Notes: generated by a model not told the origin, from the letters alone. 64,000 bases of DNA from Lophius americanus (GCA_037951165.1 JBBDHG010000008.1:7842001-7906000); one strand, 5' to 3'; counted from the first letter of the stretch, positions 32,971-45,984 are shown. Made by a program: numbers and translations.

Positions 32971-34232
32971 CTGCCAACATCGCTGCAGAGTCCCATACCT
33001 GGGCCAGTTCCCGCTCTAGTTACACGACCCTGTCTGGGCGCACTGAGGACAGTCTGTTCAGGTCGGTCCTGTACCATTAATGATTCTGTAATGAAGTGTA
33101 AGCAGTCTTTTCGACGTACGTTCAAGTCTTCCCAGCAATGGGAAGACGCATAAAATGGGCATTATATCATTGTTTAATTTTTTGCAACTATATTAAATGT
33201 AATTTTCACTTTTGTGATATCGTTTCTTCAATCAATTTAGGAGAAGCCTGAGGATGGATGATGTGGACGGATCATCCAAGCAGTTCAAGAATCTTTAATA
33301 ATTTGTATGGAAGAAAAAATCAGCAGCTGAAAGGTCAAAAAGATGAGATGCAGAGAGTAGCAGTGCGGGTCTAACATAAATCATTCTGCAAAGAATGAAA
33401 TCATGCAGTAATGCCTCTGTTTGTCTGAGGGCAGCTCTTAGTCTGGGTCACATCACAAAGGATCCTGTTCAAAGGCTTCTCACCAACAACCGAGAATAAA
33501 TACATTTCAAACTCTTCATGGGGAGATAACTCACAAACAGTCCCACTTATATCATGTTAGACCTTTATTGTATCCAGATAAAATCCGTTATGAAACAGCT
33601 AGACTCGTTCCTTTCTGTTGCTCTGTGAGACCGCCCTCCCTGCAGAATGAAGGAGTGATAGTGCGCGATGGAGAGGCCATTTTGTCTGTTTGGAAAGGCA
33701 CTTTAGCAGTAGCCGCTCTAAGTGCTTTTATCATTATACGCCACTACAGTCTGGCCATTTGTTCTGACCTTGGGAAATGGTTTTAAAGGTCTTGATGTGT
33801 GTGAATGTATTTGTGTGAGAGAAAATTCCTGGATTGAGATTTTCGATTGAAATATGTAGTGAACAGCCCTCATCAGCCAGACAGAGGTGGATAAGAGAAG
33901 AGAAGTATTTGGGGGGGGTCACAATCCAATTTGTTTGTTCACACTCCAGCAGAGCCAGATCAGAACAATTGATACATTAGGACTGGTTTAAGCGAGCAAA
34001 TACGGCAGCCAGAGAAAGAGAGAGAGTGAGACAGTGAGAAAATACGAAGAGGGGAGGACGACTATATATTGCAGAGAAGTGCTTCAAGAGTAAATTTACC
34101 TCATGGGCCATTGCACAGAGCGCAATATGAAACTATGATAAAAAAGAAATTGCTTTATTCTCCGAGTTATCAATATAATTCTGTCTCTGTGGCTCACCGT
34201 CTCATTTTGTTACTATGAGTTTTCGGTCGAAA
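32971..34232. other. No gene recognised
   Basis: The frame upstream of the LINE (to 33,125) is open but unlike LINE sequence. GAGAGAGAGTGAG is a short purine repeat near 34,015. No further support. Confidence 0.4.
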
Positions 34233-34270
34233 CTCCCCCCCACCCCCCCCACCCCACACCCCACCCGCGG
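34233..34270. repeat. C-rich tract, potential G-quadruplex (minus strand)
   Basis: Runs of 3-8 C separated by single A or ACA up to CCCGCGG. The complementary strand has at least five G-runs of three or more. Confidence 0.85.
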
Positions 34271-34439
34271 TTTTGAAGGTTCATTCAACATTCAGAGATA
34301 AATGCCGCTCCAGGAGAGCGATGCCTCTCTCAATTTAAAAAAGCCCCAGCGTGAGGTAACACCCAAACCTTTCAGACTTGAACATGTCATCTGGGCCTGC
34401 AATGACAATGGAAATAAATTAGGAAAATGTGGTGTTGGT

Positions 34440-34700
34440 GCGGAAAAAAAAAAAGAAGCCAATTTTATCAGCGCGGACGAGTCCGGTTCGGCTCTGCTCA
34501 GAGAAAAGGAACAGCTGTTAGTTCTTATTCAGCAGCAGGATCCCCAGCCTGATAATGTCTAATAACGCACCATAAATTAAATCTGACGCATCAGTGGGCT
34601 CACGACGAGTCCGCCTGGATAAATAGTGGGGTTCCATGTCTCAAAACGAGATTTTGGCAAACCATTATAGCGGGATGTTTTTCTTTTCCAGTTATTCATT
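34440..34700. other. Candidate conserved non-coding element
   Basis: Unique DNA between two homopolymeric tracts, with motifs such as TAATAACGCACC, CATAAATTAAATCTGACGC and GGATAAATAGTGG. Overlaps an open frame at 34,302-34,562 (+, 86 codons) without recognised domain. Inference. Confidence 0.3.
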
Positions 34701-34734
34701 TAATAGGATTATTCATGAGGGGGGTGACAGCATT

Positions 34735-34757
34735 GGGGGGGGGGGGGGGGGGGGGGG
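34735..34757. repeat. Poly-G tract, 23 bases
   Basis: Uninterrupted run of G, preceded by GAGGGGGGTG. Length may be affected by sequencing or assembly. Confidence 0.9.
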
Positions 34758-35194
34758 TCATACATATGCTCATACTGGTTTGCCATGCTGAGAAACTGGT
34801 CGAAGGTGTGGATTTATGACTTGTAGTTTTCTCAGATCTGCACATTGTATGCACTTTTAAAGCATCAGTGTGAGCTTTTTGAGAGTAAGATTTACTACAT
34901 ATATTCAAATACATCTGTAGCTACTGATGGAGGACTACACTTGACTCAAAGGTACCAATATTTCTATCCAACTGTATCAAAAATCTGCTGGAAAAGCCCT
35001 ACTTACTGATGTCATGACCTCCTAAAATAAATCATGGATCCACTTCTTTATTTACGTCAAGATCCAGTGGTTCACTTTGGTAATCTATCCAATAATTTAT
35101 GCAAAACTGATGAAAAAAACATTCAAAAAGCCTTATCTTGCAATGTTGAAGCAGAATTTTTTATTTTTTTTTAAATCCAGTACCTGTATCTATA
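34758..35194. other. No feature recognised
   Basis: AT-rich DNA. Confidence 0.5.
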
Positions 35195-35434
35195 TTATCT
35201 CGGTGGGTAGGGCAACCGTCTCCCAGTCACAAGATCGGAAGGTGGCCGGTTCAAGTCCCATCAGGATCTACATGCGGTGGGTTCTTGAGCAAGACCCTGA
35301 AACAATAGCTCCCCGGGTGCTTCAAATGGGCTGCCCAATGCTCCCTCAGGGATGGGTCAAATGTAGAGAAATAATTTCACTACGTTGTACTGAGTATGAG
35401 TGTTTTTGATCAATAAAGGATATATTATTATAAT
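35195..35434 (+). repeat. tRNA-derived SINE, near full length
   Basis: An A-box-like GTGGGTAGGGCA (35,203-35,214) and a B box GGTTCAAGTCC (35,248-35,258) are spaced as in a tRNA-derived RNA polymerase III promoter. The body has TTCTTGAGCAAGACCCTGAA and AGAAATAATTTCACTACGTT, and the 3' end is GATCAATAAAGGATATATTA. A/T-rich ends suggest LINE-mediated insertion. It is not a functional tRNA: no acceptor stem closes around it. Open frames through it are not genes. Confidence 0.85.
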
Positions 35435-35929
35435 CTGGTTTCTCCCTTGACCTTCAGGTTTCTTCAAATCTGTCTAATAAATGGAGACAGACAGAAATGG
35501 TTGGAAAAAAGCACCGTTTGGGAATGTGAAATGAAATTGGTTGAGCCATCTCTTTACCCAGACCCACTCCAGAATTGTGGAGTTACTTCCCCATCTTTCC
35601 AATGTTCCAAACAAGTTTCAAGAAAATACTTCAACAGTTTTTATGTAATTCTTCTAAGAAACAAACTCATGAAGCTCCACATAATGATTTGAATTGTATG
35701 TATAGTATAGCTTATATAATTCCAGATTTAGTTTCCTCCTGTTCAAAAATACCTCCTGTGTCATGGGCTTTAAATTGTATAAAATTGTTCATAATTATAA
35801 TAATTTTAATTGTTAATTCATAACTAGTATTGATTTACTTTTGTCATCAGTTCATTTTCAAACAAACAGTTCAACATTTTGAAAATGTCAAAGTAGTGGC
35901 AGTGAACCAATGTCATTATAACTTGAAAA
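35435..35929. other. No gene recognised
   Basis: AT-rich; frames at 35,447-35,823 overlap in two phases and look random. Confidence 0.45.
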
Positions 35930-36190
35930 CACTCGGAGAGCACAAATCTTCGCCAAGGCACCAAAGTACCCAAAGTGGACAAAAACAGTGGTCAGAATCA
36001 AGTAGATCATATTATTTCGGAAAATTTCATGCTAATTCGGCCAATATTTTATGAGTTATTGTCAGCCTCTAACTCTACCAAAAAATTTCAACAAACTCTC
36101 ATGATCTCCTAAATACTGGTTCGTCTCCTCCAGCCATTTCCACTTCCCCGTCTCTGGAAAGCACACTGAGCCCCCAGCTCTAGCACTCCA
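35930..36190. repeat. Dispersed repeat, family Y copy 2
   Basis: Shares GAGAGCACAAATCTTCGCCA, AAGTACCC, GAGTTATTGTCAGCCTCTAA, AAATACTGG and the C-rich end with 6934-7150. Confidence 0.6.
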
Positions 36191-36454
36191 CCATGACTCC
36201 ATAGATAAATTCCGCTGTTTCTTTGTTGTCTTTCCTTCATATGATGAAAAATAATGAAGATATAATAATCATAGCTGTCACTGTTTTGTGCGATGGCAAA
36301 GAGGATGTTTGGATTAACTTTATGGTACTATTAAAAAGTATATTATGGAAAATAATAATCTTTTATCAACACCAAACCATGGAACCCATGGAGGCAGATA
36401 ATTATTCTTCGGTCAATATATCATGAGAAATAAATAATTAACTGGTTAACTCTT
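36191..36454. other. No feature recognised
   Basis: AT-rich. Confidence 0.5.
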
Positions 36455-37085
36455 GAGAAAACAAGCCGCGGTTTTGTTGAGATAATGAGTAAAGTCTTTT
36501 GACATTTTTTTTTGCGTTAATGAGAAAGAAAACATCCCGTTTTCTGGATTTTCATCAAAGACCAGGAGTTTCACAACTCAATAAACAGAAAACATCCATC
36601 CTTTCTCATGTTTGTTACGCTTCGCATCCGAGTCATGCGGTCATGTGACTCAGAATAAAACCTTAATCAACATACTAAATACAACTAACAGTATTTAATA
36701 TTAATATTGTTTCATTATTGATAAATTAAAAAAATAAATGTCAGTCAAGGTTTAACACAGGCAGAAATGGCTTTTGTAGGGGCTCTTTGACCGGAGTGTA
36801 AATGTCGCCACGGCTACACCGGACGTTGAGATGCGCAATTGGGTACTGTGAATGTTAAGGTCATTAGTAATAGGTTCATTTGTCATTTTTTTTCACTGAT
36901 GCTCTCACATTTTAGAGGTTTTGTTTAATTTGTTTGTTTTGTTTGTGTTAGCGTGTCGCCATGGGAACGGCAATTGTTTTTCGTGATGGGAAGTTAATTA
37001 TCTCGTTGTCACGAGGAAACGGTTTCATGTTTTGTCGCGATAACGAGCAAATTATCTTTTTATCTCGAGATAAGTGCTTAAAAAT
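36455..37085 (+). mobile_element. TTATCTCG-type DNA element, copy 2
   Basis: Homologous in order to 9975-10,405 read on the minus strand. Blocks are TTGAGATAATGAGTAAAG, GACCAGGAGTTTCACAACTC, TTTGTTACGCTTCGC, GGTCATGTGACTCAGAATAA, GCGTGTCGCCATGGGAACGG and AATTATCTCGTTGTCACGAG. The last 60 bases contain several TTATCTCG/CGAGATAA inverted motifs. Longer than copy 1, no ORF, ends uncertain. Probably a non-autonomous DNA transposon. Confidence 0.55.
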
Positions 37086-37879
37086 AATTAATAAATAAAT
37101 AATTCTCAGCTTCCATACAAAGGGGATGTTTTTATTAATTTATTTAATTTATTTTTATTTCCCATCAGTTTTCTGAGATTTGCCCCCCTAATTAAATGGG
37201 TAGTATGCAGCTCTGCAAAAACTGTCTGGCTTGATGATGTCAATTTAAGGAAGACATCAAGACATGGAAAATTCTCTGATATGCAGATATATTTTGAACC
37301 GTGCCCGGCTTCACGCCAGCAACCAAAGCTTCTTGCCCAAGACCTCTAATCAATGGCTTTAATAAAAAAAACTGAGAGCCAGATTTGGTCACAGTTTTTC
37401 TAAAACAACATATTTTTGTTAATTAAATTAACCCTAGTGTCTATTAACATAACTACTGTAGGTTGTCCATAGCCAAGCATTAATTGGGATAATAAAAAAA
37501 GTGTAGATTAGTCATACTGATATGAAATTTTGCAATCATGTGTAGCACCTTTTTAATTTCTTTTCAAGCAGTATGAAATTGTGCTTCATTTCTATACTTT
37601 GTTTTAAACAAACTTAATACCAATCATCTTAACTGCACTATCTGTATCATACTTGTCAGACCAATCAAAGTCAAACCAGTATAAGAGCCTTTCCCTTTCA
37701 TTTTTGTTTGTCTCTAAGTAACACTGAAAAATAAAAAGCCACTTAATCCATCTTCTCCTGCATGAGGCCTCTTTTATAGGGAGCAGAGATTGCAAAGTAT
37801 GTAAGTCTGCGAGTCAGCCACATATAGAATAACCATCTGTCTTCATCATTCCCAGTGCACAATTGATCTGCAGCATTCT
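37086..37879. other. No gene recognised
   Basis: AT-rich DNA. Confidence 0.5.
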
Positions 37880-38510
37880 GGAATTTATTATCAAAAGTCT
37901 AATTTTTTTAAGCGGGACGATTAAAGTAGCTGCAGCCATAAATCACCCCTGAATCGGAGTAAATCAAAATGGCCCTCCTACTGGAAGCCATTATTCCTAT
38001 TATATCAGCTCTAAGTGGACATAACAGCTTAATCTAGTATTGATCTGAGGCTGTGTGCTGGTCATCCCATGCAATCCTACCCTGCTCTCCAAGACAAGCC
38101 TCACTCTCAGTTTTAATGATCACAGGAAAGTTTGCGTTGCTAGCTCGACTTCCTCATTAGAAAGCAATAAATAATGTCTTTTTGTAATTGTGGGTCTGAG
38201 GTCTAATCCATGTTAACACTCTCTTTAATACGGGAGTAAACCTCAGCAAGCTGGCAGTCCTGGTAATTAAGTGAGCTTGCAGTCTGTTCTGATGGCTCTC
38301 AAACACACGGACATAAATTATTGAAGTGCCGATAAAATAAATAATGAAGTCAATTTCAGCATTTTAGATGTAGGCGGGGGGTTAAATTATGCATGTGCTC
38401 AATATTTGTAAGTGTAATAGGAAGTAAGTGTGGTGCCTTTTAAACCAGGAGGATATAAATCCCTCACCCACTGCCTTTAGCCAGATTTAATGGAAGAGGA
38501 AAAAAGTCAA
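37880..38510. other. Candidate conserved non-coding element cluster
   Basis: About 600 bases of unique DNA without repeats or frames. It has many homeodomain- and HMG-like cores: GGACGATTAAAG, CCATAAATCACCCC, GGTAATTAAGTG, GACATAAATTATTGAAG, GGGTTAAATTATGCATG, CCTCATTAGAAAGCAATAAA, CTCTTTAATACGGG. This texture is typical of vertebrate developmental enhancers. Inference; not tested by alignment. Confidence 0.4.
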
Positions 38511-39165
38511 CATTAGATACCAGAGTAAATATATGAGAGCTGATGTTGCGGTGGACTCCGTTGTGTTTACACCACAGATCCTGATGCCTTATTTAGATAT
38601 TTTATGTCTCTCTCCCTTGTGGCTACTGAACACACTCTCATGCGGAATAAAAATGTTGATCATTTAAATAAAAGGTAAGTTGTTATGAGGATCACTCCTT
38701 TTCAAAAGCTACAAACGCTACAACTGAATATTAGGCCCACTAGAGGGGAACCAGAATATGCAGTCAGTATGCAGTTAGCTTGGATGCTATCAGCATCACA
38801 ACAAACTATTTTCCTACTGGCAAAATGGCAGGAATATCATTCAAGCATACAGTCAAATGCGTTTTGCGTCAAAAAAGTTAAAGAAACATAATTGACCTAA
38901 TGGCACTTCATGAAAACGCTGGACCCACATCTTCCTTCGTGTTAATGGCATGCGTTACTACATGTTTATGAATGTGTCATGCCAGTTATTTGCAGACTTG
39001 TCCAAATAAAGTGTTGCCCATTTTTCAAACCTGATCTGTTTGTGTTCAGTTATTATTCCGCTGTAATCATGTTGGAATTACAGTTTAGGGGCTACATCAA
39101 TGCTGACTATAGAATCTCCATCATACATACATGGAGACAGACAGATACAGAGAAACAGACACTCA
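38511..39165. other. No gene recognised
   Basis: The frame at 38,685-38,891 (+) has no domain I recognise. Confidence 0.45.
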
Positions 39166-39225
39166 TACACACACACGCACACGCACACACACAAACACAC
39201 GCACACACACAGACACAGACACACA
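39166..39225. repeat. Compound (CA)n / (CACG) / (CAGA) microsatellite
   Basis: CA units interrupted by G at regular spots, followed by CAGACACAGACACACAG. The open frames across it are artefacts of the dinucleotide repeat. Confidence 0.9.
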
Positions 39226-42068
39226 GGGTTAGCTCTTGTCTGTAATGGCCTCCTGCCTCCCTCCTCTGTCTCGTCGATAAATAGGTTGAAGCAGAGCGTG
39301 AAATGAAAAGCACGACATGAAATGGGACTAAATTTGGGAAAATGGACATATTTATCCTTTTATTTTTGACAAAGGGAAAATAATAGTACCATTTTTACAT
39401 AAGGCCATGCAATCTTCACAAACACCACTGATATTATGCTTATTTTTATGCTGTGCTTCTGTTTTATTCAGTATAATAATGGATCATTGACTGTGACTAT
39501 TGCACTGATGGATGTCTGCTGTTGTTTCAGTCGGATATGCAGATGAAAACAATGCTGAGGGAAAAAAAGAGTATTATCCAAACAAACAAATTGCTGAAAC
39601 ATTTTACTCACTGTTCACGGTTTAGGTCAAATACACTTAAATATAAATTACTGTTTTGTATTTTCTAATTGCTGTCTGGCAAAATGTTTTTCTTATTTTA
39701 TCAAACCAAATTTTAGCTACACTAAGGTTTAGGAAAACAAATAATGTTATAATATTTCAGCACTCTGTGATGAATACTGTGGCTATGACAAACATAAAAA
39801 CCACTTACCATATATATACTGAGGAAATAAGGCTCTATTTACATTATATACAGTTAGTAATAATTTAGCGAAATTGAAATAAACGAAGCATTTACATTGT
39901 TCTGGTTATTTTGATTCATTATAAGGCATTATAACCTCCTGAGACCCGGTGGTCTCAAATGAGGATTTTACTTTTTTACCTCCATGGACTTTATACATCA
40001 TTCTGCTTAGCTTAGAACTGTGGTGTGCTCCTGTGTCTACAAACACAACGCAAACATATTGCAGTATTTCACAAAAGTTGTCAGGGGGTGAGGCTTTTGA
40101 GATGACACTAAAGGCAGAATAATGAAGAAAATTTGTTAATCTTAGTCTTTCACACCCTTTTCACTGGCTAGACTTAGGGTCACTAAAAAAAAAAAAAACT
40201 TAAAATATTTGGATCATTTGTAGGACATATGTGTAGCCACTTTAAATATTTTGCACTTTTTGTTAGCGCATTTGTAACATTTTGTGTAACTTGCATTGGG
40301 CTTTTTTGTGTGTTCCGCAGTATAATGGACCCATTGTCCCCACATGAGGACACTGATTTTCGCTAAAAGTACCTACTGTTCAGACTCAACATTTAGATTT
40401 AATACTTCTTTGATCAAACAATTCCCATATAGCAAGGAGAAATTAAAAGTGAACCCACAATATTTGTCCAGCAGCTGATGAAAACCTCGAAGTGGGATAT
40501 TGTGATTGGATCGATGTGGCACAGCTGATTTCAATGAGCGTCCCAGACAGTGACGTGGGTATCTGAGACTGAGCATGTTTGAAAGCTGAGAATGATAGAT
40601 GTCTTGTCCCAAAATTCTGCACTACGCCCTAAGGTCTCCATCTAGGTGCACTCTTGTGTGACGTTGAAGAAATATGCAATTAGGGGCGTCAGTGCCCAAG
40701 GGACTGAAACATTTAGGCGTAGAATTTGGACAGGTCTGTATATGTGACGTAACTATGTTACTTCGGTTTGGCTCACATACGAGACGAAAGATTACGGCGG
40801 CCAAAGTCAACGCACTGCTGGCATTAATGCTGCTGAACTTAATAGACAACATCATCTGGTCAGTCCCTTAAATAAAGCCTTTGTGAAACTGTCATGTATG
40901 TTGCTAGTAAACATCTCTTTTACTGTAAAATAGGATATTTGTTTTTGGAATCCGTCTTAAGAAACAAATAAATAATATTTATATGCAGGATCCGCTGACT
41001 TAAAATGAGATTTTCACATTCTTGTGACCTTTCATCCGCGGAACAAGGCAGTAGACAATGCAGAAAAAGTTCTTCTATCACAAAGCTTATGCGTGATAAA
41101 AAGAAAAATCAGGAAGTTTTAAGGATCGATTGAGCAAGACAAAATAAAAAACTCACCATCAGTTAAACATTGAGTCCTCTGTCTTTATGTCAAATTTCCA
41201 AAAACCTCAGCACCTCGTCATTATACAAATTTTTCTAGAAAACTTCTCTGGACTGCCCGTGTTGACCAAATCTTCTTGAACCATCTCCGACTCCAAACTG
41301 GTTTCTTCTATCTTATGTTGTGTGTGTTGTGTGTTTGTCTTAAGATAGTAGTAGCCAGTATTACAGTTTTTCCCAATAATTGATTAACCCCAATCTAGTA
41401 ATATTAGGTCTTTGTGATTGGTACTACTTACCATATTGTTTTTTGGATTGATCATATGGGCATTTCTTTTAAAGAAGAAATTTCTAAATTCCCACTTTGA
41501 TATTAATTTTGTATAGATAGTCATCTTGGATGCAACAATAATACTTTGGTGAACTCAAAGTCACATTTCAGGCGACATTCAAACTATTCCAAAAAATGTG
41601 AATTCAACTTGTTCCTTGCATCTATTTTTAATATTGCTTGGGAACAAACTCAAGCCGTCATATACTGGCCTGATGTTCATTATGCCAGTGAAGGGTATCA
41701 TAACTTCTACGATCTCTCACTTATTTCTTACTTTTGACATTCTGTATTAGCATACTGTGTTAGGGTTAGGGATCACGCCGGCATGGTCTCAGGATACAAA
41801 GGGTTAAAAGAACATGATGAGGTTTGTTGGAAGGGGGGAATTTTAATTTCTGTTTTTCCTTAACATAAGAACATAATACATCCAATAGAAACACCAATCA
41901 TTATCAAGTTTCAATATTAGAGTCTGTTTACTTGAAACTTGATTTCTTTTGATTTAAGATTTACTTGGACTCTTAAAGACTTTTAGAGAACTTCTTTACG
42001 TACTTTATTCATTTCTAAATTTTCACAATACACAGGTTTGTTCTGCAAACCATCAAACTGCAGCATCA

Positions 42069-42069
<1 letters not shown>
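39226..42069. other. No gene recognised
   Basis: Mostly AT-rich. The segment 40,620-40,870 is richer in G+C, with frames on both strands and no domain. GTTAGGGTTAGGG at 41,758-41,770 is two telomere-like units only. Confidence 0.4.
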
Positions 42070-42155
<86 letters not shown>

Positions 42156-42168
42156 ACACACACACACC
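42070..42168. repeat. Long (AC)n microsatellite, ~49 units
   Basis: A nearly pure AC run with one interruption (ATAC) near 42,150. Long frames across it (42,038-42,412 + and 41,983-42,375 -) are artefacts. Confidence 0.97.
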
Positions 42169-43676
42169 TTGTATTTGTTTGCATCTCCGTGTGTGTGAGC
42201 CTGTTTGGATACAATTAAAACGTCCACTTTGCAGCAAGTGCCAATGCATCACCCTGATGACAATAGACAGGCTGTTTGCTTTGCCACCACTGATATCAAA
42301 CTTAACGATGTTGTCCTTCATTGCGGTTGCCGTGGTTGAACCGCCCGTCACTGATGCATGGCAGCTGGGTTTCAACAGGGAGGAGGTGTGCGTTTGTGCT
42401 CAGGCAGATTGAGCATCTGGTTTGATTCAGAGGTGGGAAGATGCCAGCAGGAATTTTTCGTAACGAGTCAGATGAAGGTGGGTTTGAAAAGCAGAGTTGC
42501 TAGAGGCTAGTGAAACTACAGATACCGTAAAGGTTTGCTCAGAGTCTCTAGAGACTCCAGGAGCTGAAGTTCTAGCTGGTCCAGATGTTTTCATTCAACC
42601 TTCAAAGTTTTCAAACGATACATCCATTAATGCCTACATACGTCCTTTACGTTGATAAATCCGAAAAGAAGGCCATCAAATTGTTGTAAAGTTCAACAAT
42701 TTCATAATAGCAACAGTCGATGAGATCTTGATATAGGCAGGAGGCAGCGATAGCATCTGTGATCTGTTATATTGTGTTCACATCAATCTTTAGGCAAATA
42801 CTTCCTGTGGTGCAAATACATATAATGTCAATGTAAAGTGGAAGGACACAAATATTTATGCTTGGGCGATGAATGGCGTGATGTGAATGGTGAATGGCAA
42901 ATTCACATGAGAGTAGCATGAAAGAACATCAGCATGGAGATTGTCTGGACATCAAACATCTGGTCGCGTAAGTGTTTTGAATAAACTCAAATTATCCATT
43001 TGCGCAAGTAGAAAGACAAAAATATACTTTGTGTTCAGTTTGAGGTTGTTTTTATCTTCCTAGTCGTGTCTATAGATATTTGTCATGTATGCTTATATAA
43101 TGCTTTAATTACCACTGGAGCCAAAACGATTATGTTTTTTCTTGCTCTGGTTTGGCTGTTTGTCTGTTAGCAGGATTACTGAAAAATTCTTATCACATGT
43201 TGATTTTCAGAAGAATCTCCTATGCAGTCCATTGGCACTTACTTCCTTGGCTCTGGGCCTGTTCGCTTTACCTGGGACCTTGCGGTGCTGTGGGCTCAAC
43301 GTCCCGGGTGTTCTTGCAACTTCGGGTTTGGGCGGACTATTTGGCTTCTGTCAGACACTGATGGAGGTCCTGTGCACCTGTGGAAATCTTGCAGCATGAT
43401 CTTAGTATATACTACAACCGCATCTACAGTGTGGATTGGGGCCACATGTAGCTGCATAGCCAGTGTTTGAGGTCAACTTCACCTCTATGCTCTGGACTGG
43501 CTGGAGGTTGCATGGAACACAAACCACTGCACTATTTGGCAAAGCTTCTGCCTGTTTTTTCATCTTTTTTGGTGCATCACATCTTTTTGGATGGGAAACA
43601 GGTATTAGTTCTAAATAAAAAGTAATAGGCAGGTACTTCAATGAGTAAGATCAAACTGCACATATTTCTATCCCTG
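42169..43676. other. No gene recognised
   Basis: Overlapping frames at 43,142-43,470 (+) are in three phases with no domain. TTTGTCTGTTAGCAGGATTA near 43,159 resembles the common repeat seen at 20,465-20,690. Confidence 0.4.
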
Positions 43677-44142
43677 AACAGTTGGGTATATTATGCCGCG
43701 TCGCGATAACTCATAAACTAACATTGACATGGACAATTTTCAAGTTTAATACCCTTTGGACCTTAGTGCAAGGAAGAACTTGAATGATTTTAGGAAAGCT
43801 CAGTTTTATATTTCTGACACTTTAGCTTAAGTTTTTGGCCAATAATATCTCAACTGTTTGTCCAATTTAGTCAAACTTTTGTGCAAATGAATGGACTTGT
43901 GGAGTTCTTTACTCTATAACTTCATATTTTACTCCCTACTGGAGATTTGTTTTCAATAACCCTGTTTTTCAGCGATAACTTCCTAATTGTTGGTCACAAG
44001 GGGGCACGTTCTTTACAAAAAAAATACTGACATCACATTTTCTTTGTGTAGACCTAATAAAGGGGATTTCTTGTACAACACGGGGGATTGGGGTCTTTTT
44101 GGGGAAACACCCTTCCTGTCGAGGATCATTGGCCTAGTTTAA
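43677..44142 (+). repeat. Family X copy
   Basis: Starts near GGGTATATTATGCCG, then ACCTTAGTGCAAGGAAGAAC and CTCAACTGTTTGTCCAATTT. Its 3' end is GGGGGATTGGGGTCTTTTTG, then GGGAAACACCCTTCCTGTCG, then GGCCTAGTTTA. About 465 bp, close to the size of the copy at 47,098. Confidence 0.75.
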
Positions 44143-45984
44143 GAAATGGTTTTGACCAAATATTGGCACAAACCACAAGTTTACGTGCAGACAGATGGGG
44201 AAAAAAAGAAAAACCTTTGCTTAAAATCTGAAATAGAAAATTAAACATTTTATTGTGGCATAAGTAATTGTTACAACATCTGAACATTTTTACATAAAAT
44301 TTGGAATTACAGGAAATAATTGAAGTCACACTTGGTGATTAGATTACTTTGAGTTTTACAACAGTTAACATTTTTCCAGATTAAATGACCATAGTTGACA
44401 GCACCATGTGTGAAATTAGTCGGTCGTGTGTCAGTTTGTGAGTTTTACAATGATTTCTGTAAGCAAATGTACCGTTTTAATTTCTTTCATGGGAGATTAT
44501 TTGATTTCCCCATAACATGCCATCTTACTTATGGCATGTTGATGATGAGAGTCACCTGACTGTCCAATGAAAACAAAGACAAAAAATATTTGATCAACCT
44601 GACAATTGCTGGTGAAAGCATAAGTATTACCATCATTCTTTTGTACTCGAACAGGAGACAGAGGAATTCCGTGTGGGTGAGATTCTGCAGTAGCCGCTGT
44701 GTTTCCCTCTCAGACTGAAGAGAAAACAAAACCTACAACAGATTATTGATAAATGTGAGTGTGGGTTAATGTCTCCTAATGTAAAGTCAGCATAACTGGC
44801 TTTGAGTTATTCTCTCTTTCATTACACTAATGGCTCAGTAGCGGTTTAGTCGATGCCGAGGAAAAGGAAGAGAGAAAGAAATGATTATTTTCAGCAGGGT
44901 TTCAGATACAGGTGGGAAAAGGGCAACCGCTCAGCTGGTGACGTTCATCAACGGGTACAGTAAAGGTCACGTCGTGTCTCTCGACGTGCACCCACACCCG
45001 AAGGCGTGTTTACTCCCACTGGGTGCCCCCCACCCTTCCTCTACAACTATACAACCCCCCTTTCCTGCTTTTATTAGCCCCCGTTGGAGAGGCTGCTGCT
45101 ACCATGTAAACACACAGTGCTCGTTTAATATCCTCATCCAGACGCATGATTGCTGACGAAGCCATGCTGTTTTAGCAAAAAGTGAACCACAGTGAAGAGC
45201 CGTTGACCTACTGTATATACCATCTGTTGTTGCTGTTGCTGATCTGTAGTCTCAATTTCTCGATTGAAAGACGTCCAGGCCGATGTGAACAATTATACTT
45301 TGTCTCTGATAAAGTTTGGAGCATCCTGCCTTACATTACTTCATCAGTACCTGCCAGTGACGGCTGATTTGCTTGCTTTCATCACGTTGTGCCTGTTCAG
45401 CAGAAAGTCAACCAACCAAACATTAGCATGATGAATCACATGCGACTGGGATAGAAATGGGGCAGCCATGTGTCAAGGGCCCTTGCAATGCTTGACCTTC
45501 GACCTCCATGACAGACGTATGAAACTGTTCCACACTGAGGACAGAGACTTACAAAGTCTTTAAAGACTAAATGTGCTACAAGGTCATCCCATATTGAATG
45601 TTGCTTCAAAAATGGCCACTTTTTTTAGGGGCCAGCCCTTTTTCATGGACATTTTTTTCCAGTGTGCATTACCACGATCCGCCCCCTAAGCAGCTTCGGA
45701 GTTGAAGGTGAAGCATCTCTCGTAATGACAAAATAAAAAATATCATTTTCATACTGATGGTTCACATTCATAGATTTCTTGACTGCTCCAACTGTTAAAG
45801 TAGGTAGGTGACAGAGGTCTCGCTTCGTGACACAAATGTAAGGATTAGAAAAGATAGTGAGATAATTGTAAAGTCTTTGTAGTCCGGAGCATGTTTATGA
45901 ACAGCATTCAGTGCTGCCTTAGTGGGCTATCATGGCCACGGCCTTGGGTAAGACAGAAAGGCTATCATATCAGCTATGCTAATT
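44143..45984. other. No gene recognised
   Basis: AT-rich to balanced DNA. Frames at 44,529-44,729 (-) and 44,881-45,156 (+) have no domains. CCCCGTTGGAGAGG near 45,078 lies in a slightly G+C-richer patch. Confidence 0.4.
44514..44540. repeat. Small inverted repeat, 10-bp arms
   Basis: AACATGCCAT - CTTACTT - ATGGCATGTT; perfect arms with a 7-base loop. Confidence 0.85.

Noticed and set aside
35203..35258. tRNA gene
   Set aside because: A and B boxes are present but no acceptor stem or cloverleaf closes. It continues into a SINE body with a copy elsewhere in the window.
39107..39349. Cys/Val-rich minus-strand frame
   Set aside because: Artefact of the compound CA microsatellite.
41758..41770. 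Interstitial telomere repeat
   Set aside because: Only two TTAGGG-type units, expected by chance in 64 kb.
41983..42412. Long frames on both strands across the AC repeat
   Set aside because: Pure dinucleotide repeats are open in every phase that lacks a stop; the peptides are His-Thr or Cys-Val alternations.
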